From NCBI GenBank assembly GCA_937898415.1, contig CALDLA010000160.1:1-20458 (forward strand): a stretch of DNA of 20,458 nt, given 5' to 3'. The notes under the pieces are model-generated. The model ran no database searches. It was not told where the DNA came from and saw only the letters and a program-made list of their open reading frames with translations. Of this stretch, positions 8,281-16,383 are shown in pieces. Numbering within the stretch: position 1 is the stretch's first letter; each line of letters opens with the position of its first letter. The DNA is from an uncultured Prevotellaceae bacterium. GTDB taxonomy: Bacteria; Bacteroidota; Bacteroidia; Bacteroidales; Bacteroidaceae. A program made the position numbers and the translations under genes.

Positions 8281-8358
8281 TCAGCGTGCTTCCTCCTCGT
8301 CGAATGATGCGTCGGAGCCTCGGTAGTTGAGGGGGCCGCTTGTTGAAATGTCTGTCCG
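8281..8358 (-). pseudogene. remnant: C-terminal end of a small acidic protein gene
   Basis: The minus strand encodes 25 residues ending S-T-S-G-P-L-N-Y-R-G-S-D-A-S-F-D-E-E-E-A-R and a stop. This is nearly identical, in DNA and protein, to the last part of the gene at 9854-10039; the first 67 bp differ at only about two positions. The N-terminal half of that gene is absent. The fragment is in frame with the upstream 174-residue ORF, separated only by that ORF's TGA stop. Confidence 0.85.
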
Positions 8359-8883
8359 TCAAAAGTAGGCGATGGTAATGCGGTTGTGGCGCTCGTCAAG
8401 GCGCTTGGCTGTGGCTAAGCAGCCGGTTGACGGGTCATAATACTGGGGGCTGCGCTTCAGTCCAAAGAGCTGCGATTTGGTGTCGCTCACCCAGAAGGTG
8501 CCGTTGGGATTGAAGAACATATCATTGTCTATCAGTATTTGCTGTATCTTCATGTCGAAGCGGACAATATCCAACACCTCCTTCAACTCGTCTGCCGTCG
8601 GGAAAGGCAAGCTGAAGTAGCGCTTGCCCATGAACAGCTCTTCGCGCTCGTCCTTGCAGAACGGCTCCCCGTTCACCAGCATGACGCGCTCGCGCTGGAG
8701 TTTGCCCAGACCTTTTAACAGGATGCCGCGCTGTCCGTCGGTTGCCTCGCGGACACAGACGTAATGCGACAAGGCATAGTAGGCGTAAGTCTTATCGCCA
8801 CTCTTTTTTATCTCTTTGTGATTCCAACTGAGGCTTACGAGATCCCCTAAGCGCCAGTCGGCCTCATTCGAAACGATCATCAT
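8359..8883 (-). CDS. hypothetical protein, 174 residues
   Basis: I do not recognise the family. The predicted product starts M-M-I-V-S-N-E-A-D-W, has no signal peptide or membrane segment, is rich in charged and aromatic residues, and ends R-I-T-I-A-Y-F. Mid-protein motifs include F-F-N-P-N-G-T-F-W-V-S-D and S-P-Q-Y-Y-D-P-S-T-G-C-L. It sits exactly between a remnant of the adhesin's 5' end (8914-9018) and a remnant of the small acidic protein's 3' end (8281-8358), replacing everything that lies between those ends in the intact locus. It may be a real gene, or a fragment of a larger gene carried in by recombination. No promoter was seen directly upstream. Confidence 0.6.
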   Translation of the reverse strand: MMIVSNEADWRLGDLVSLSWNHKEIKKSGDKTYAYYALSHYVCVREATDGQRGILLKGLGKLQRERVMLVNGEPFCKDEREELFMGKRYFSLPFPTADELKEVLDIVRFDMKIQQILIDNDMFFNPNGTFWVSDTKSQLFGLKRSPQYYDPSTGCLATAKRLDERHNRITIAYF

Positions 8884-8913
8884 AACTTTATTGTCTTTGT
8901 TAATATTGGTTGG

Positions 8914-9018
8914 TCGGCGAGTTCTGCGCCCACGTTGGAGCGGTGGTCACAAGGGCGCGAGGAGCAGGGGCATCGTCGCCCGCCTCGCCAAGTCTTTAAT
9001 GTTGGTTCTCTTGTTCAT
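8914..9018 (-). pseudogene. remnant: 5' end and signal peptide of an adhesin paralogue
   Basis: From the ATG at 9018 the minus strand reads M-N-K-R-T-N-I-K-D-L-A-R-R-A and then hits TGA after 23 codons. It aligns closely with the first codons of the 2109-residue protein (M-T-T-R-T-L-N-I-K-D-L-A-R-R-A). A 2-base insertion in the leucine-rich core shifts the frame; past it the other frame gives T-W-A-Q-N-S-P-T, matching A-W-A-Q-N-S-P-T. Similarity also extends into the DNA just upstream of the ATG and ends after codon 37 or so. It is dead as a signal peptide. Confidence 0.8.
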
Positions 9019-9065
9019 TACGTTAGTTTTTTTATTACTATTTCTGTTATTTCAATTATTATTCG

Positions 9066-9130
9066 TAACTTTGCACGCGAAAACGTGCGAGAACGGGCTG
9101 CGCCTCAGCAATCGGAGCAAGCTCCATTGC
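9066..9130 (+). promoter_or_regulatory. promoter and palindromic leader of the toxin-antitoxin pair
   Basis: TAACTTTG (9066-9073) fits the Bacteroidetes -7 element. It runs directly into the inverted repeat GCACG (9073-9077) / CGTGC (9084-9088) around CGAAAA, placed at the expected start of transcription. A second hairpin, GCAAT-c-GGAGC / GCTCC-ATTGC, spans 9108-9130. The first palindrome could be the operator for autoregulation by the antitoxin. A closely similar element (TTTGCAAGCGAAAACGTGC) lies in the adhesin leader. Confidence 0.6.
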
Positions 9131-9179
9131 GTTCGGCTTGCACCGTCCTTGTCGCCGAAAAATCAAAATTGTTAGGATT

Positions 9180-9428
9180 ATGACAGCAATACAGATGAAC
9201 GCGGAGCTGTTCCGCCAGTTGAGCATCATCGCCGAGGACGAGAGTCTGTCAGCCAAGCTGATGAAGTATATCAAGAAGTTGACGGCGCAGAAGCAGGACC
9301 CTACGCTGATGACGAAGGAGGAGTTCTTTGCCAAGGTTGACAAGTCGCTGGAACAGGCCCGGCAGGGACGGGTACACAGGATGCAACCGGGTGAGTCGCT
9401 GGACGATTTTCTGAGGAGGGTAGGCTGA
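9180..9428 (+). CDS. antitoxin of a YoeB/Txe-type pair
   Basis: The 82-residue product starts M-T-A-I-Q-M-N-A-E-L-F-R-Q-L-S. Its centre has K-L-T-A-Q-K then T-L-M-T-K-E-E-F-F-A-K-V-D, a pattern I associate with Bacteroidales antitoxins paired with RelE-superfamily toxins. It would bind and neutralise the toxin and repress the operon. I chose the ATG at 9180 because upstream codons read through leader structure; an ATG at 9195 is an alternative. Its stop TGA overlaps the toxin ATG (TGATG), so the two are translationally coupled. Confidence 0.8.
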   Translation: MTAIQMNAELFRQLSIIAEDESLSAKLMKYIKKLTAQKQDPTLMTKEEFFAKVDKSLEQARQGRVHRMQPGESLDDFLRRVG

Positions 9429-9703
9429 TGGCATACGTTATCGACTATACCGACGAGGCCATTGCTGACCTGATTCGGCTGAGAGACAGCGAACCGAAGG
9501 CATACGCCAAGGCTCAGACCCTGATTGACGAACTGAAGGAGCATCCGAAGACGGGCACCGGCAAGCCTGAACAGTTGAAGGGCGACCGCGCCGGGCAGTG
9601 GAGCCGTCGCATCACGAAGAAGCATCGCCTGATTTATACCATTCAGGACATGGAGGTCATCGTTCTTGTCCTCAACGCCTACGGGCATTACGACGACAAG
9701 TAG
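9428..9703 (+). CDS. YoeB/Txe-family mRNA endonuclease toxin
   Basis: The 91-residue protein matches YoeB/Txe in length and motifs: G-K-P-E-Q-L-K, then W-S-R-R-I-T-K-K-H-R-L-I-Y, and a C-terminal G-H-Y-D-D-K. Positions equivalent to the catalytic residues of E. coli YoeB (E46, R65, H83) are present as E48, R67 and H87, so it is probably active. Family members cut mRNA at the ribosome when the antitoxin is degraded. It overlaps the antitoxin gene by one base. It is transcribed towards the adhesin operon and ends 150 bp from that operon's last gene. Confidence 0.9.
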   Translation: MAYVIDYTDEAIADLIRLRDSEPKAYAKAQTLIDELKEHPKTGTGKPEQLKGDRAGQWSRRITKKHRLIYTIQDMEVIVLVLNAYGHYDDK

Positions 9704-9730
9704 CGTTGCATCCGCAGACTGAGACACCAT

Positions 9731-9753
9731 CCCTCGCCGCACGTCGGCGGGGG
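9731..9753. terminator. hairpin between convergent transcription units
   Basis: CCCTCGCCG pairs with CGGCGGGGG (one G-U) around a 5-nt loop, 27 bp after the toxin stop and about 100 bp beyond the stop of the opposing small-protein gene. The flanks ACAC and GTGT can extend the stem. No T-tract is present, so this is a moderate-confidence terminator, possibly acting in both directions. Confidence 0.5.
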
Positions 9754-9853
9754 ATTGATGTGTCCGGGCGTCAGCCTTCTGCATCGTCGGCCGCATGTAC
9801 TCTCTCTGCTGTTTCATCGTTCTTATACCTTATTATTTATATTATATGTGAAC

Positions 9854-10039
9854 TCAGCGTGCTTCCTCCTCTTCGAATGATGCGTCGGAGCCGCGGTAGT
9901 TGAGGGGGCCGCTTGTTGACGTGGCTTGTCGGTCGCTGGCTTGCAGCAGGTGGGACTGGTGGCGCAGCTCTACGGTGCGCATCTGGGGCTTCATGTATTC
10001 TTGCTTGGGCAAGCGATTAAAATTGATGACGTGTTTCAT
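9854..10039 (-). CDS. small acidic protein, Y-x-x-P type
   Basis: The 61-residue product has an N-terminal stretch M-K-H-V-I-N-F-N-R, then E-Y-M-K-P-Q-M-R-T-V-E-L, L-L-Q-A-S-D-R-Q, and a C-terminus S-D-A-S-F-E-E-E-E-A-R. It has no signal peptide. It starts 14 bp after the stop of the 2109-residue protein, so it is almost certainly co-transcribed. It shares its plan with the 67-residue protein that ends the left operon, and its last third is duplicated at 8281-8358. Function is unknown. The position, directly downstream of an exported giant, suggests a role tied to that protein's production or export. Confidence 0.75.
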   Translation of the reverse strand: MKHVINFNRLPKQEYMKPQMRTVELRHQSHLLQASDRQATSTSGPLNYRGSDASFEEEEAR

Positions 10040-10053
10040 GACTATTTGTTTTT

Positions 10054-13000
10054 TTATTTGATTACTGTCTTTTTTCCATTGACGATGTAGATGCCGGGCT
10101 GGAGGGCCTTTAGCTTCTCTGAGTCTGAAGCATCCGAGGCCGTGCCGACCTTGCGGCCGTCGAGGGTGTAGATGCCTGTGCGGGAGGGGCTGGATGTCCT
10201 GTCATCGGCGGTGAGGGTGCGGATTCCCTGCGTATCCTCGTCATCGCCGAAGTTCAGCACGAAGGCGCGGACATCATTCGAATTGCCAGGCTTAGGCTCC
10301 CCGGCGGTGAGGCCGTTCAGCCGGAAGTAGGCGCGGCAGGCGTTCACGCTGTAGCCCGTGCGCGACGGGTAATAGAGGTTGTCGCCGCTGGCGAGGTAGA
10401 GGTTGCGCTTCTCGTCGCCGTCCTCGTAGATGACAGTGGTCGAGTAGGTGCCGATGAAGTCGGCGTAGGTGGTCGAGACATTGGCGGAGGCGGTGCTGAT
10501 GGGAACATCCTTGAACACGGGATTCACAATGTCGTGATTCATCTTCGGAACGACTTGGCCGTCACGAATCTCCCAGCCAGAGCCGAGATTGCCAACAAGA
10601 GTTTCGTTGCTCATGCCGCTGGCATCAGTGCCCTGGACTCTGCCAAAGGTCTGGGTGTAGTAGCAGTTGGCGATGGTGGGGGCTTGGATTGTATAGTCAT
10701 AGCGGCAGATGGTGGCACATTCGGTGTTACTCATCCATGTCTCGCTGCCCGTCGCTGCGGCGGGTGCGTAGAGGCAGTTCTTGATGGTGAGCGAGGCGTT
10801 GGTGTTTCTTCTCCAACCCACGATGCCACCGCCGTGACTGGTGCCGTTGGTGGTGAGCAGCTTTCCGTTGAAGGCGCAGTCTGTGATTGTCAGCGATACG
10901 TTATTATCCTGTATTCCTACTATTCCGCCGTGGGTGCCGTCGCCGCTCTTGCTGCCGGTAATGGCAACACTCGAACGGCAGTTGCTGATATTACAGTTAC
11001 CAGAAGGCTGTGCCATCAGACCGCCGGCAAACTTTTGGTTTGTCGTAATAGTACCTGCAACATGCAGATTCTTAATGGTTGCGCCGTCCGCTTGGCGGAA
11101 GGGGGCTACATAGTCCGCAGTCACGTTATAGCTGACAGTCAGCGTGTGTCCGCAGCCGTCGAAGGTGCCCTTGAACTTGTTGCTGCTGGTTCCCACCATC
11201 GTCGTCACGCTGATGTCTGCAGCGAGCTTCACTACCTTGCCCTGATAAGTGGTGCCGTTGTTGACATTCGTGGCGAATGTGTTCCAGTCGCTTGCCGTGC
11301 GGATGACGAGGTCTGCGTTATCCTTCACGATGTAGGGCTTGCCGGCCTCTATGCTGGTGAGGTTGTCGCTGAAGTTCATGGTCAGCGTACCATCGCTGAA
11401 GGTTGTGCTTTCGAGGGTCTTCACGGTGAATCCCTGCAAGGGCGTGCCGTCGAGGGTGGCGAGGCTGAACGGCAGGCAGAGCGTGTTCCAGTCGCCGTCT
11501 CGATAGATGGTGCGGTCTGCCAGGGTGACGTTATGATACAGGCCACTGGCCGCTGCCGTGCTTATCGCATCGTTGTTGTCGCCATTGTTGGCCAATGCCA
11601 GTTCTTCTGTCAGCCACTTGGCGTAGAGCGTCATGTCGCCGTGTGAACCAGTGGCGATGGTGGTCAGGGCATTGCCGGTGCATTCCTCGTTGTCAAACCA
11701 TCCGCCGAAGGTGTAGTGCGTCTTGGTGGGGGTCTGCAGGGTGATGGTGGCGCTTTCTATGTTGTAGATGGCGGGATTGTCGGGGTGGTTGGTGCCGCCG
11801 TTGAGGTCATAGGTGATGGTGTAGTCTGTGGGTGTCCACTTGGTGTAGAGCGTCACGTTGCCGTTCTGGTCGAAGGGGATGGTGGTGGCGGGCGTGGTCA
11901 GTGCAGCATCGGAGTACCAACCTTCAAAGGTGTATCCCTCTCGTTTAGCCTTGAGGGCGGCGTGCATGGCGTCGCCGTCGGGGTTGTGACTGTCAAGCAA
12001 GAGGCCGTCGCCGGTGATGGGCGCATAGCTGCCGATGAAGTCGGCGTAGGTGGTCTCAACGTTGGCGGTGGTGGCGCTGAGGGTGACATCTTCGAACACG
12101 GGGCTCACGATGGTGGGTTGCATCTTTGGAACGACATTATTGCCGCTCACCTGCCAGGCAGAGCCAAGGGCAGTGGCGAGGGCAGAGGCGGACATGCTGC
12201 TGGCGTTGGTGCCTTGGGTTGTAATCGAGCCGAAGGAGCCTTTGTAGTAGCTGTTAGTGAAGGTAGAACCGCCATTACGGTTGAAGATGGCACTTCCACT
12301 GGTCTGGTTGATGCTCATCGTGCCCGCCATAAGGCAGTTGGTGAAGGTCAATGATGAGTTTCGCCATCCCACGAAGCCTCCACAGCTGGTGGTATTGCTG
12401 CCGCTGATAGTGCCGTCGAACAGGCAGTTCACAAATGAGACGGTATTCGTGCCGCCACCTGTATTGCAACAGCCGATAAAGCCGCCATGCGTGCCGTCGC
12501 CATTGATGGACGAGTTGATGACGATGCTGCACTGGCAGTTCTCGATGGTGCAGTCGCCATAGCTGAGAGCGACAAGCCCTGCAGCAAATTTGCCACTGGT
12601 GTTGATGGTGCCGACTATTCTCAGGTTTCTGAATGTGGCGTTTTCTGCCATGCAGAACGGAGCAATATTTACTTGGTCGTACCAAGTTTTGTTGAAGGTC
12701 AGCGTATGGCCGCGGCCGTCGAAGGTTCCCTTGAATCTCTGGTAAACACCGACTCTGTAGTCAGCGGTGACATCGTTTGCCAGCACTACGGTTTTGCCCT
12801 CGTAGGATTCTGTGCTCATGCTGTTGGCGAAAGCGTTCCAGTCGGCCGTGGAGCTGATGACGAGGTCGGGGACAAACTTCACGACGTAGGGCTTACCAGC
12901 CTTGATGTTCGTGACATAGCTGAAGCCGAGCGTCAGCATTTGGTCACTGAAGTCTGAAGTTTCGAGGGTCTTCACGGTGAATCCCTCCAAGGGCGTGCCG

Positions 13001-16000
13001 TCGAGGGAGGCGAGGTTGAAGGGCAGGACGAGCGTGTTCCATGTGCCGTCGCGGTAAAGCGTGCGGTCGCCGAGGACGACGCGGTGCCGCTTGCCGTCGG
13101 CAGCCGCTGCACTGATTGCGCTGCCGTTGTCGGCATTGGCGGCCAGTTCCACTATGGGCGTCCATTCGGCATAGAGCGTGATGTTCTGCTTGATGATGAA
13201 CGTTGCGCCCTTGGTATATGTCACGCCGCTGCCGTCGGCATTGGTGTTCCACCCTGTAAAGGTGTAGCCAGTGCGCTCCAGGTTGCCCGTGTTGCCGAGG
13301 ATGGTGACAACCTGATTCGGTCCGTAGTCTGTGGCGTCTGTGGGTACGGTGCCGAGGGTTGCGTTGTTGCTGTCATAGGTGACATGACGGGATGAGGTGC
13401 CGCAGTAATTGCAGGTGCCGTTATTCCAGGTGTGCTCGGTGCAGAGCAAGAGTTTGGCGTAGGAGGAACGGCATGTGCTCACACGGTTCGAGGCGTTGAC
13501 AGGTGTATTGTCGTTCGCACCGGCGTACACCTTCATGTCTCCTAAAGTCAGGGTGCCTGCAGTAGTGCTACTTCCACTTCCTTTGCCGATGGCCTGGCCA
13601 TTGCTTCCTTTAGCGTAGATGGTGCCGCCTGTGATGGTGATGGTGTTGGCACTGGCATCGTGGCCACCACCAATGCCCGCCGAATTGGCACCGCCAGTGG
13701 CGGTAATTGTGCCGCCAGTGATGTTAATGGTGCCGCTTGTTCCATACTTTCCACCACCAATGCCTGCGGCCCAGTCACCACCTGTGGCAGTAATCGTACC
13801 GCCATAAATATTGACCCGGCCGTTATTCGTAAACATATTATTGTTTCCAGTAGGATTACCTCCTGCGCCGATACCAGAGCCACTTCCACCGGAACATGTT
13901 GCCGTAATCTCACCACCATGAATGGTGATGGTGCCACAGCTCTCACTGCTGTTGCCGCCTATTCCTGCCTGTTGATTAGTGCTGGCGTTGGCAATGAGGC
14001 TACCTGTTCCGTCGGACTGGGCATAGATGTTGAGCGTTTTGCCGCTGCCCACATGGATACCGGCAGAGGCCGTCAGCGTTGCACCGTCGAGGAGTATCAG
14101 GTGTGCCGTGCCACTTACATTTATACGGTTGCTCACGGTGACATCACCGCTCACCACATACCATTTACTATTGCTCCACGTTGTGGTTCCCGATGTGACA
14201 ACGGTATAGGAAGCGGCATAGAGCGTCTGAAACTCCCCTGTTCCCGTATTGTACTTTAGGTAAGGGATGCCGGTGGGTTGTTCTCCTGATGTCCACTTGG
14301 CGTAGAGGGTCACAGTGCCGTCGGCGGCGAAGGGGATGGTGGTGACGGCGTTCTGTCGGGCGGCATCGGTGTACCAGCCGCTGAGAGTGTAGCCGGTCTT
14401 CGAGGGGTCGGTGATGCTGAGTGCGGCGTGCATGGCGCGGCGGCTGGTGTTGTGGGCATCGACCAGCGGGCTGTTGGCAAACGGCTTGTAGCTGCCGTTG
14501 AAAGTGGCGTAGGTGGTCTCGACGTTGGCTGTGGCATCCCTGAGGGTGACGTTGGTGAACAAGGGATTCTCGATGGTACTGCCGCTGCTCCACTTGATGA
14601 TGTAAGGCTTTCCTGCCTCGATGCTCGTGGCATCGGTGAAGGTGAGGGTCAGCGTGCCGTCGTTCTGCGTGGTGTAACTGGAAGATGCAAGGGTCTTCAG
14701 CGTGGCACCTTCAAGGGGAGTTCCGCTGAGGGTGGCCAGGTTGAAGGGCAGGCAGATGGTGTTCCACGTGCCGTCACGGTAGAGGGTGAGGCCGTCTATC
14801 TGCACACGGTTGAAGGTGGTCCCGACTCCTGCTGCTTCGGCTATGGTCGCGCGGTTGTCAACCTCGGCATCAAGGGAGAGTGCCGGGCAGGGCACCACTG
14901 CACCGCTGCCGTTCACTATCCAGCCGTTGCCCAGCAGGGCGCGGAGGGTCTCGCCAGTGGCGGTGGTGTGGGTGCCTTGGCTGCCGATGCTGTTTATATA
15001 ATAGCAGTTGTTGAGCGAGCCTGCCCCGCCGTTGTTGTCTCTGCCAAAGAAGTTGCCTTTATAGGTGCTGTTTGCACTGCTGGTGCCGCTCATCAGGCAG
15101 TTGTTGAATGTAATTCCACCCCAGCACAGATAGCCCACGAAGCCGCCTTCATGGAGGGGACGACCAGCGAGCGTGCCATCGAAGAGACAGTCGGTGATGG
15201 TGGCGTTGCCGTCGCTCCAACCGATAAAGCCGCCCATGTGCCCCGTTGTGAAGTAGGTAGCGCCGGGTGTTCCGTCGCTGTCCCACGAGAAGCTGTAGTT
15301 GATGCTGACGCTGCTGTGACAGCCCGTGATGGTGGCGCTGCGTCCTTGCCAAAGGATGCCGATAAGCCCGCCCAGCGACACGTTGGTATCGCTTGGGTAG
15401 TCGCTGCGCGTGATGGTGCCCGTGAGGTTGATGTTCCGGAACGTGGCGCCGTTGACGTAGCGGAAGGGAGCTGCGGCGATGTTGGGATGGCCGCCGCCAG
15501 TGCCCGTGGCGTTGATAGCGAGGTTCATGGTGTGGCCGTCGCCGTCGAAGGTGCCGCCGAAGGGCGTGTCGTTGGTGCCTGCCATGGTCGAGACGTTGAT
15601 GTCGGCACCCAGGACGAAGTACTTGCCGCTGTAGCTGTTGCCGTTGTTCACGTTGCTGGCAAAGAGGTTCCACTGTCCTGCGGTGCTGATGACGTAGGGG
15701 TCGGTAGCGGTGCCGCTGCCGGGGAAGTCGGAGGCCACCCACTGGGCGTAGAGCGTCGCGTCGGCATCGGCGGTGTAGGTGGCACCGGGGCTGTAGGCCG
15801 TGCCGCCGCCGTTCTGGGCGGTGGTCCAGCGCTGGAAGTTGTGGCCGTCGCGGGTGGGCACGGTGCTGCTGAGTGTGAGCGCTATGCCCTCGCTCTTCTG
15901 CTGCTGTGCGGGTGCGCCGCTGCCGCCGTTGGCGTCGTAGGTCACGGTGTAGGGCGTTGTGACCTGTATGCCAGAATAGTAGTGGATGGGGCTGCCGTCG

Positions 16001-16383
16001 CCCGTAGCATCAACGAATACGAAATCAACCTTGTAGGTGCCGGCGGTGGTGATGGGCAGGTAATGGTCGAAGCCGTTGTAGTGCCACTGGTTGTCCTCGC
16101 CGAAGCGCTTCTGGTCGGCCGTCAGTGAGAGGGGGTCGTAGCCGCTGACGGGCTGGCTGTTGTTGTCCTTCACATAGACCTGCACCTCCAACGGGGTATC
16201 GGGGTCGTCGGGGTCTTCGCACCAGCCCTTCACGTGGATAGAGCCATGCAGTCCACCGAGCGATTCGACACGCACGGTCGGTGAGTTCTGCGCCCACGCC
16301 GCAGCGGTGGTCACGAGGGCGAGGAGCAGGGTAAGCATCGCCCGCCTCGCCAAGTCTTTAATGTTTAGAGTTCTTGTTGTCAT
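10054..16383 (-). CDS. giant secreted modular adhesin-like protein
   Basis: The 2109-residue protein has a signal peptide (cleavage near A-W-A-Q, residue 31). An Ig-like N-terminal domain (about 33-150) is followed by an InlB B/Listeria-Bacteroides repeat (about 152-213) and a GLUG-type region (about 215-460; G-G-F-I-G-W, G-G-F-V-G-Y). Next comes the first of three 'Y-R-D-G-T-W-N-T-I-C-L-P-F' modules (about 536, 1115 and 1637). Further InlB-like repeats, a glycine-rich beta-helix-like block (about 811-948) and two more GLUG regions follow. The GLUG regions of modules 2 and 3 interrupt the LPF module just after A-G-K-P-Y-x-V-K. The end, G-I-Y-T-L-D-G-R-K-V-G ... G-I-Y-I-V-N-G-K-K-T-V-I-K, is the sorting-like tail seen in the left operon. 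Likely surface-exposed. The gene is GC-rich compared with the left operon. Confidence 0.9.
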   Translation of the reverse strand: MTTRTLNIKDLARRAMLTLLLALVTTAAAWAQNSPTVRVESLGGLHGSIHVKGWCEDPDDPDTPLEVQVYVKDNNSQPVSGYDPLSLTADQKRFGEDNQWHYNGFDHYLPITTAGTYKVDFVFVDATGDGSPIHYYSGIQVTTPYTVTYDANGGSGAPAQQQKSEGIALTLSSTVPTRDGHNFQRWTTAQNGGGTAYSPGATYTADADATLYAQWVASDFPGSGTATDPYVISTAGQWNLFASNVNNGNSYSGKYFVLGADINVSTMAGTNDTPFGGTFDGDGHTMNLAINATGTGGGHPNIAAAPFRYVNGATFRNINLTGTITRSDYPSDTNVSLGGLIGILWQGRSATITGCHSSVSINYSFSWDSDGTPGATYFTTGHMGGFIGWSDGNATITDCLFDGTLAGRPLHEGGFVGYLCWGGITFNNCLMSGTSSANSTYKGNFFGRDNNGGAGSLNNCYYINSIGSQGTHTTATGETLRALLGNGWIVNGSGAVVPCPALSLDAEVDNRATIAEAAGVGTTFNRVQIDGLTLYRDGTWNTICLPFNLATLSGTPLEGATLKTLASSSYTTQNDGTLTLTFTDATSIEAGKPYIIKWSSGSTIENPLFTNVTLRDATANVETTYATFNGSYKPFANSPLVDAHNTSRRAMHAALSITDPSKTGYTLSGWYTDAARQNAVTTIPFAADGTVTLYAKWTSGEQPTGIPYLKYNTGTGEFQTLYAASYTVVTSGTTTWSNSKWYVVSGDVTVSNRINVSGTAHLILLDGATLTASAGIHVGSGKTLNIYAQSDGTGSLIANASTNQQAGIGGNSSESCGTITIHGGEITATCSGGSGSGIGAGGNPTGNNNMFTNNGRVNIYGGTITATGGDWAAGIGGGKYGTSGTINITGGTITATGGANSAGIGGGHDASANTITITGGTIYAKGSNGQAIGKGSGSSTTAGTLTLGDMKVYAGANDNTPVNASNRVSTCRSSYAKLLLCTEHTWNNGTCNYCGTSSRHVTYDSNNATLGTVPTDATDYGPNQVVTILGNTGNLERTGYTFTGWNTNADGSGVTYTKGATFIIKQNITLYAEWTPIVELAANADNGSAISAAAADGKRHRVVLGDRTLYRDGTWNTLVLPFNLASLDGTPLEGFTVKTLETSDFSDQMLTLGFSYVTNIKAGKPYVVKFVPDLVISSTADWNAFANSMSTESYEGKTVVLANDVTADYRVGVYQRFKGTFDGRGHTLTFNKTWYDQVNIAPFCMAENATFRNLRIVGTINTSGKFAAGLVALSYGDCTIENCQCSIVINSSINGDGTHGGFIGCCNTGGGTNTVSFVNCLFDGTISGSNTTSCGGFVGWRNSSLTFTNCLMAGTMSINQTSGSAIFNRNGGSTFTNSYYKGSFGSITTQGTNASSMSASALATALGSAWQVSGNNVVPKMQPTIVSPVFEDVTLSATTANVETTYADFIGSYAPITGDGLLLDSHNPDGDAMHAALKAKREGYTFEGWYSDAALTTPATTIPFDQNGNVTLYTKWTPTDYTITYDLNGGTNHPDNPAIYNIESATITLQTPTKTHYTFGGWFDNEECTGNALTTIATGSHGDMTLYAKWLTEELALANNGDNNDAISTAAASGLYHNVTLADRTIYRDGDWNTLCLPFSLATLDGTPLQGFTVKTLESTTFSDGTLTMNFSDNLTSIEAGKPYIVKDNADLVIRTASDWNTFATNVNNGTTYQGKVVKLAADISVTTMVGTSSNKFKGTFDGCGHTLTVSYNVTADYVAPFRQADGATIKNLHVAGTITTNQKFAGGLMAQPSGNCNISNCRSSVAITGSKSGDGTHGGIVGIQDNNVSLTITDCAFNGKLLTTNGTSHGGGIVGWRRNTNASLTIKNCLYAPAAATGSETWMSNTECATICRYDYTIQAPTIANCYYTQTFGRVQGTDASGMSNETLVGNLGSGWEIRDGQVVPKMNHDIVNPVFKDVPISTASANVSTTYADFIGTYSTTVIYEDGDEKRNLYLASGDNLYYPSRTGYSVNACRAYFRLNGLTAGEPKPGNSNDVRAFVLNFGDDEDTQGIRTLTADDRTSSPSRTGIYTLDGRKVGTASDASDSEKLKALQPGIYIVNGKKTVIK
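13540..13950 (-). repeat. 29-codon glycine-rich repeats inside the adhesin gene
   Basis: The protein reads I-N-I-Y-G-G-T-I-T-A-T-G-G...A-G-I-G-G-G and then repeats it as I-N-I-T-G-G-T-I-T-A-T-G-G...A-G-I-G-G-G after 29 residues (87 bp). Weaker copies lie on both sides, about four in all. The pattern of short strands and glycine turns suggests a right-handed beta-helix, as in polysaccharide-binding surface proteins. The fold is inferred. Confidence 0.75.

Noticed and set aside
14428..16128. Long open frame (566 codons) on the plus strand opposite the adhesin gene, with similar ones at 10534-11646 and 11716-12354
   Set aside because: They are antisense to a gene with clear domains. The GC-rich codon use of that gene avoids stops in this register, and the translations are low-complexity Gly/Val/Ala text with no recognisable domain.
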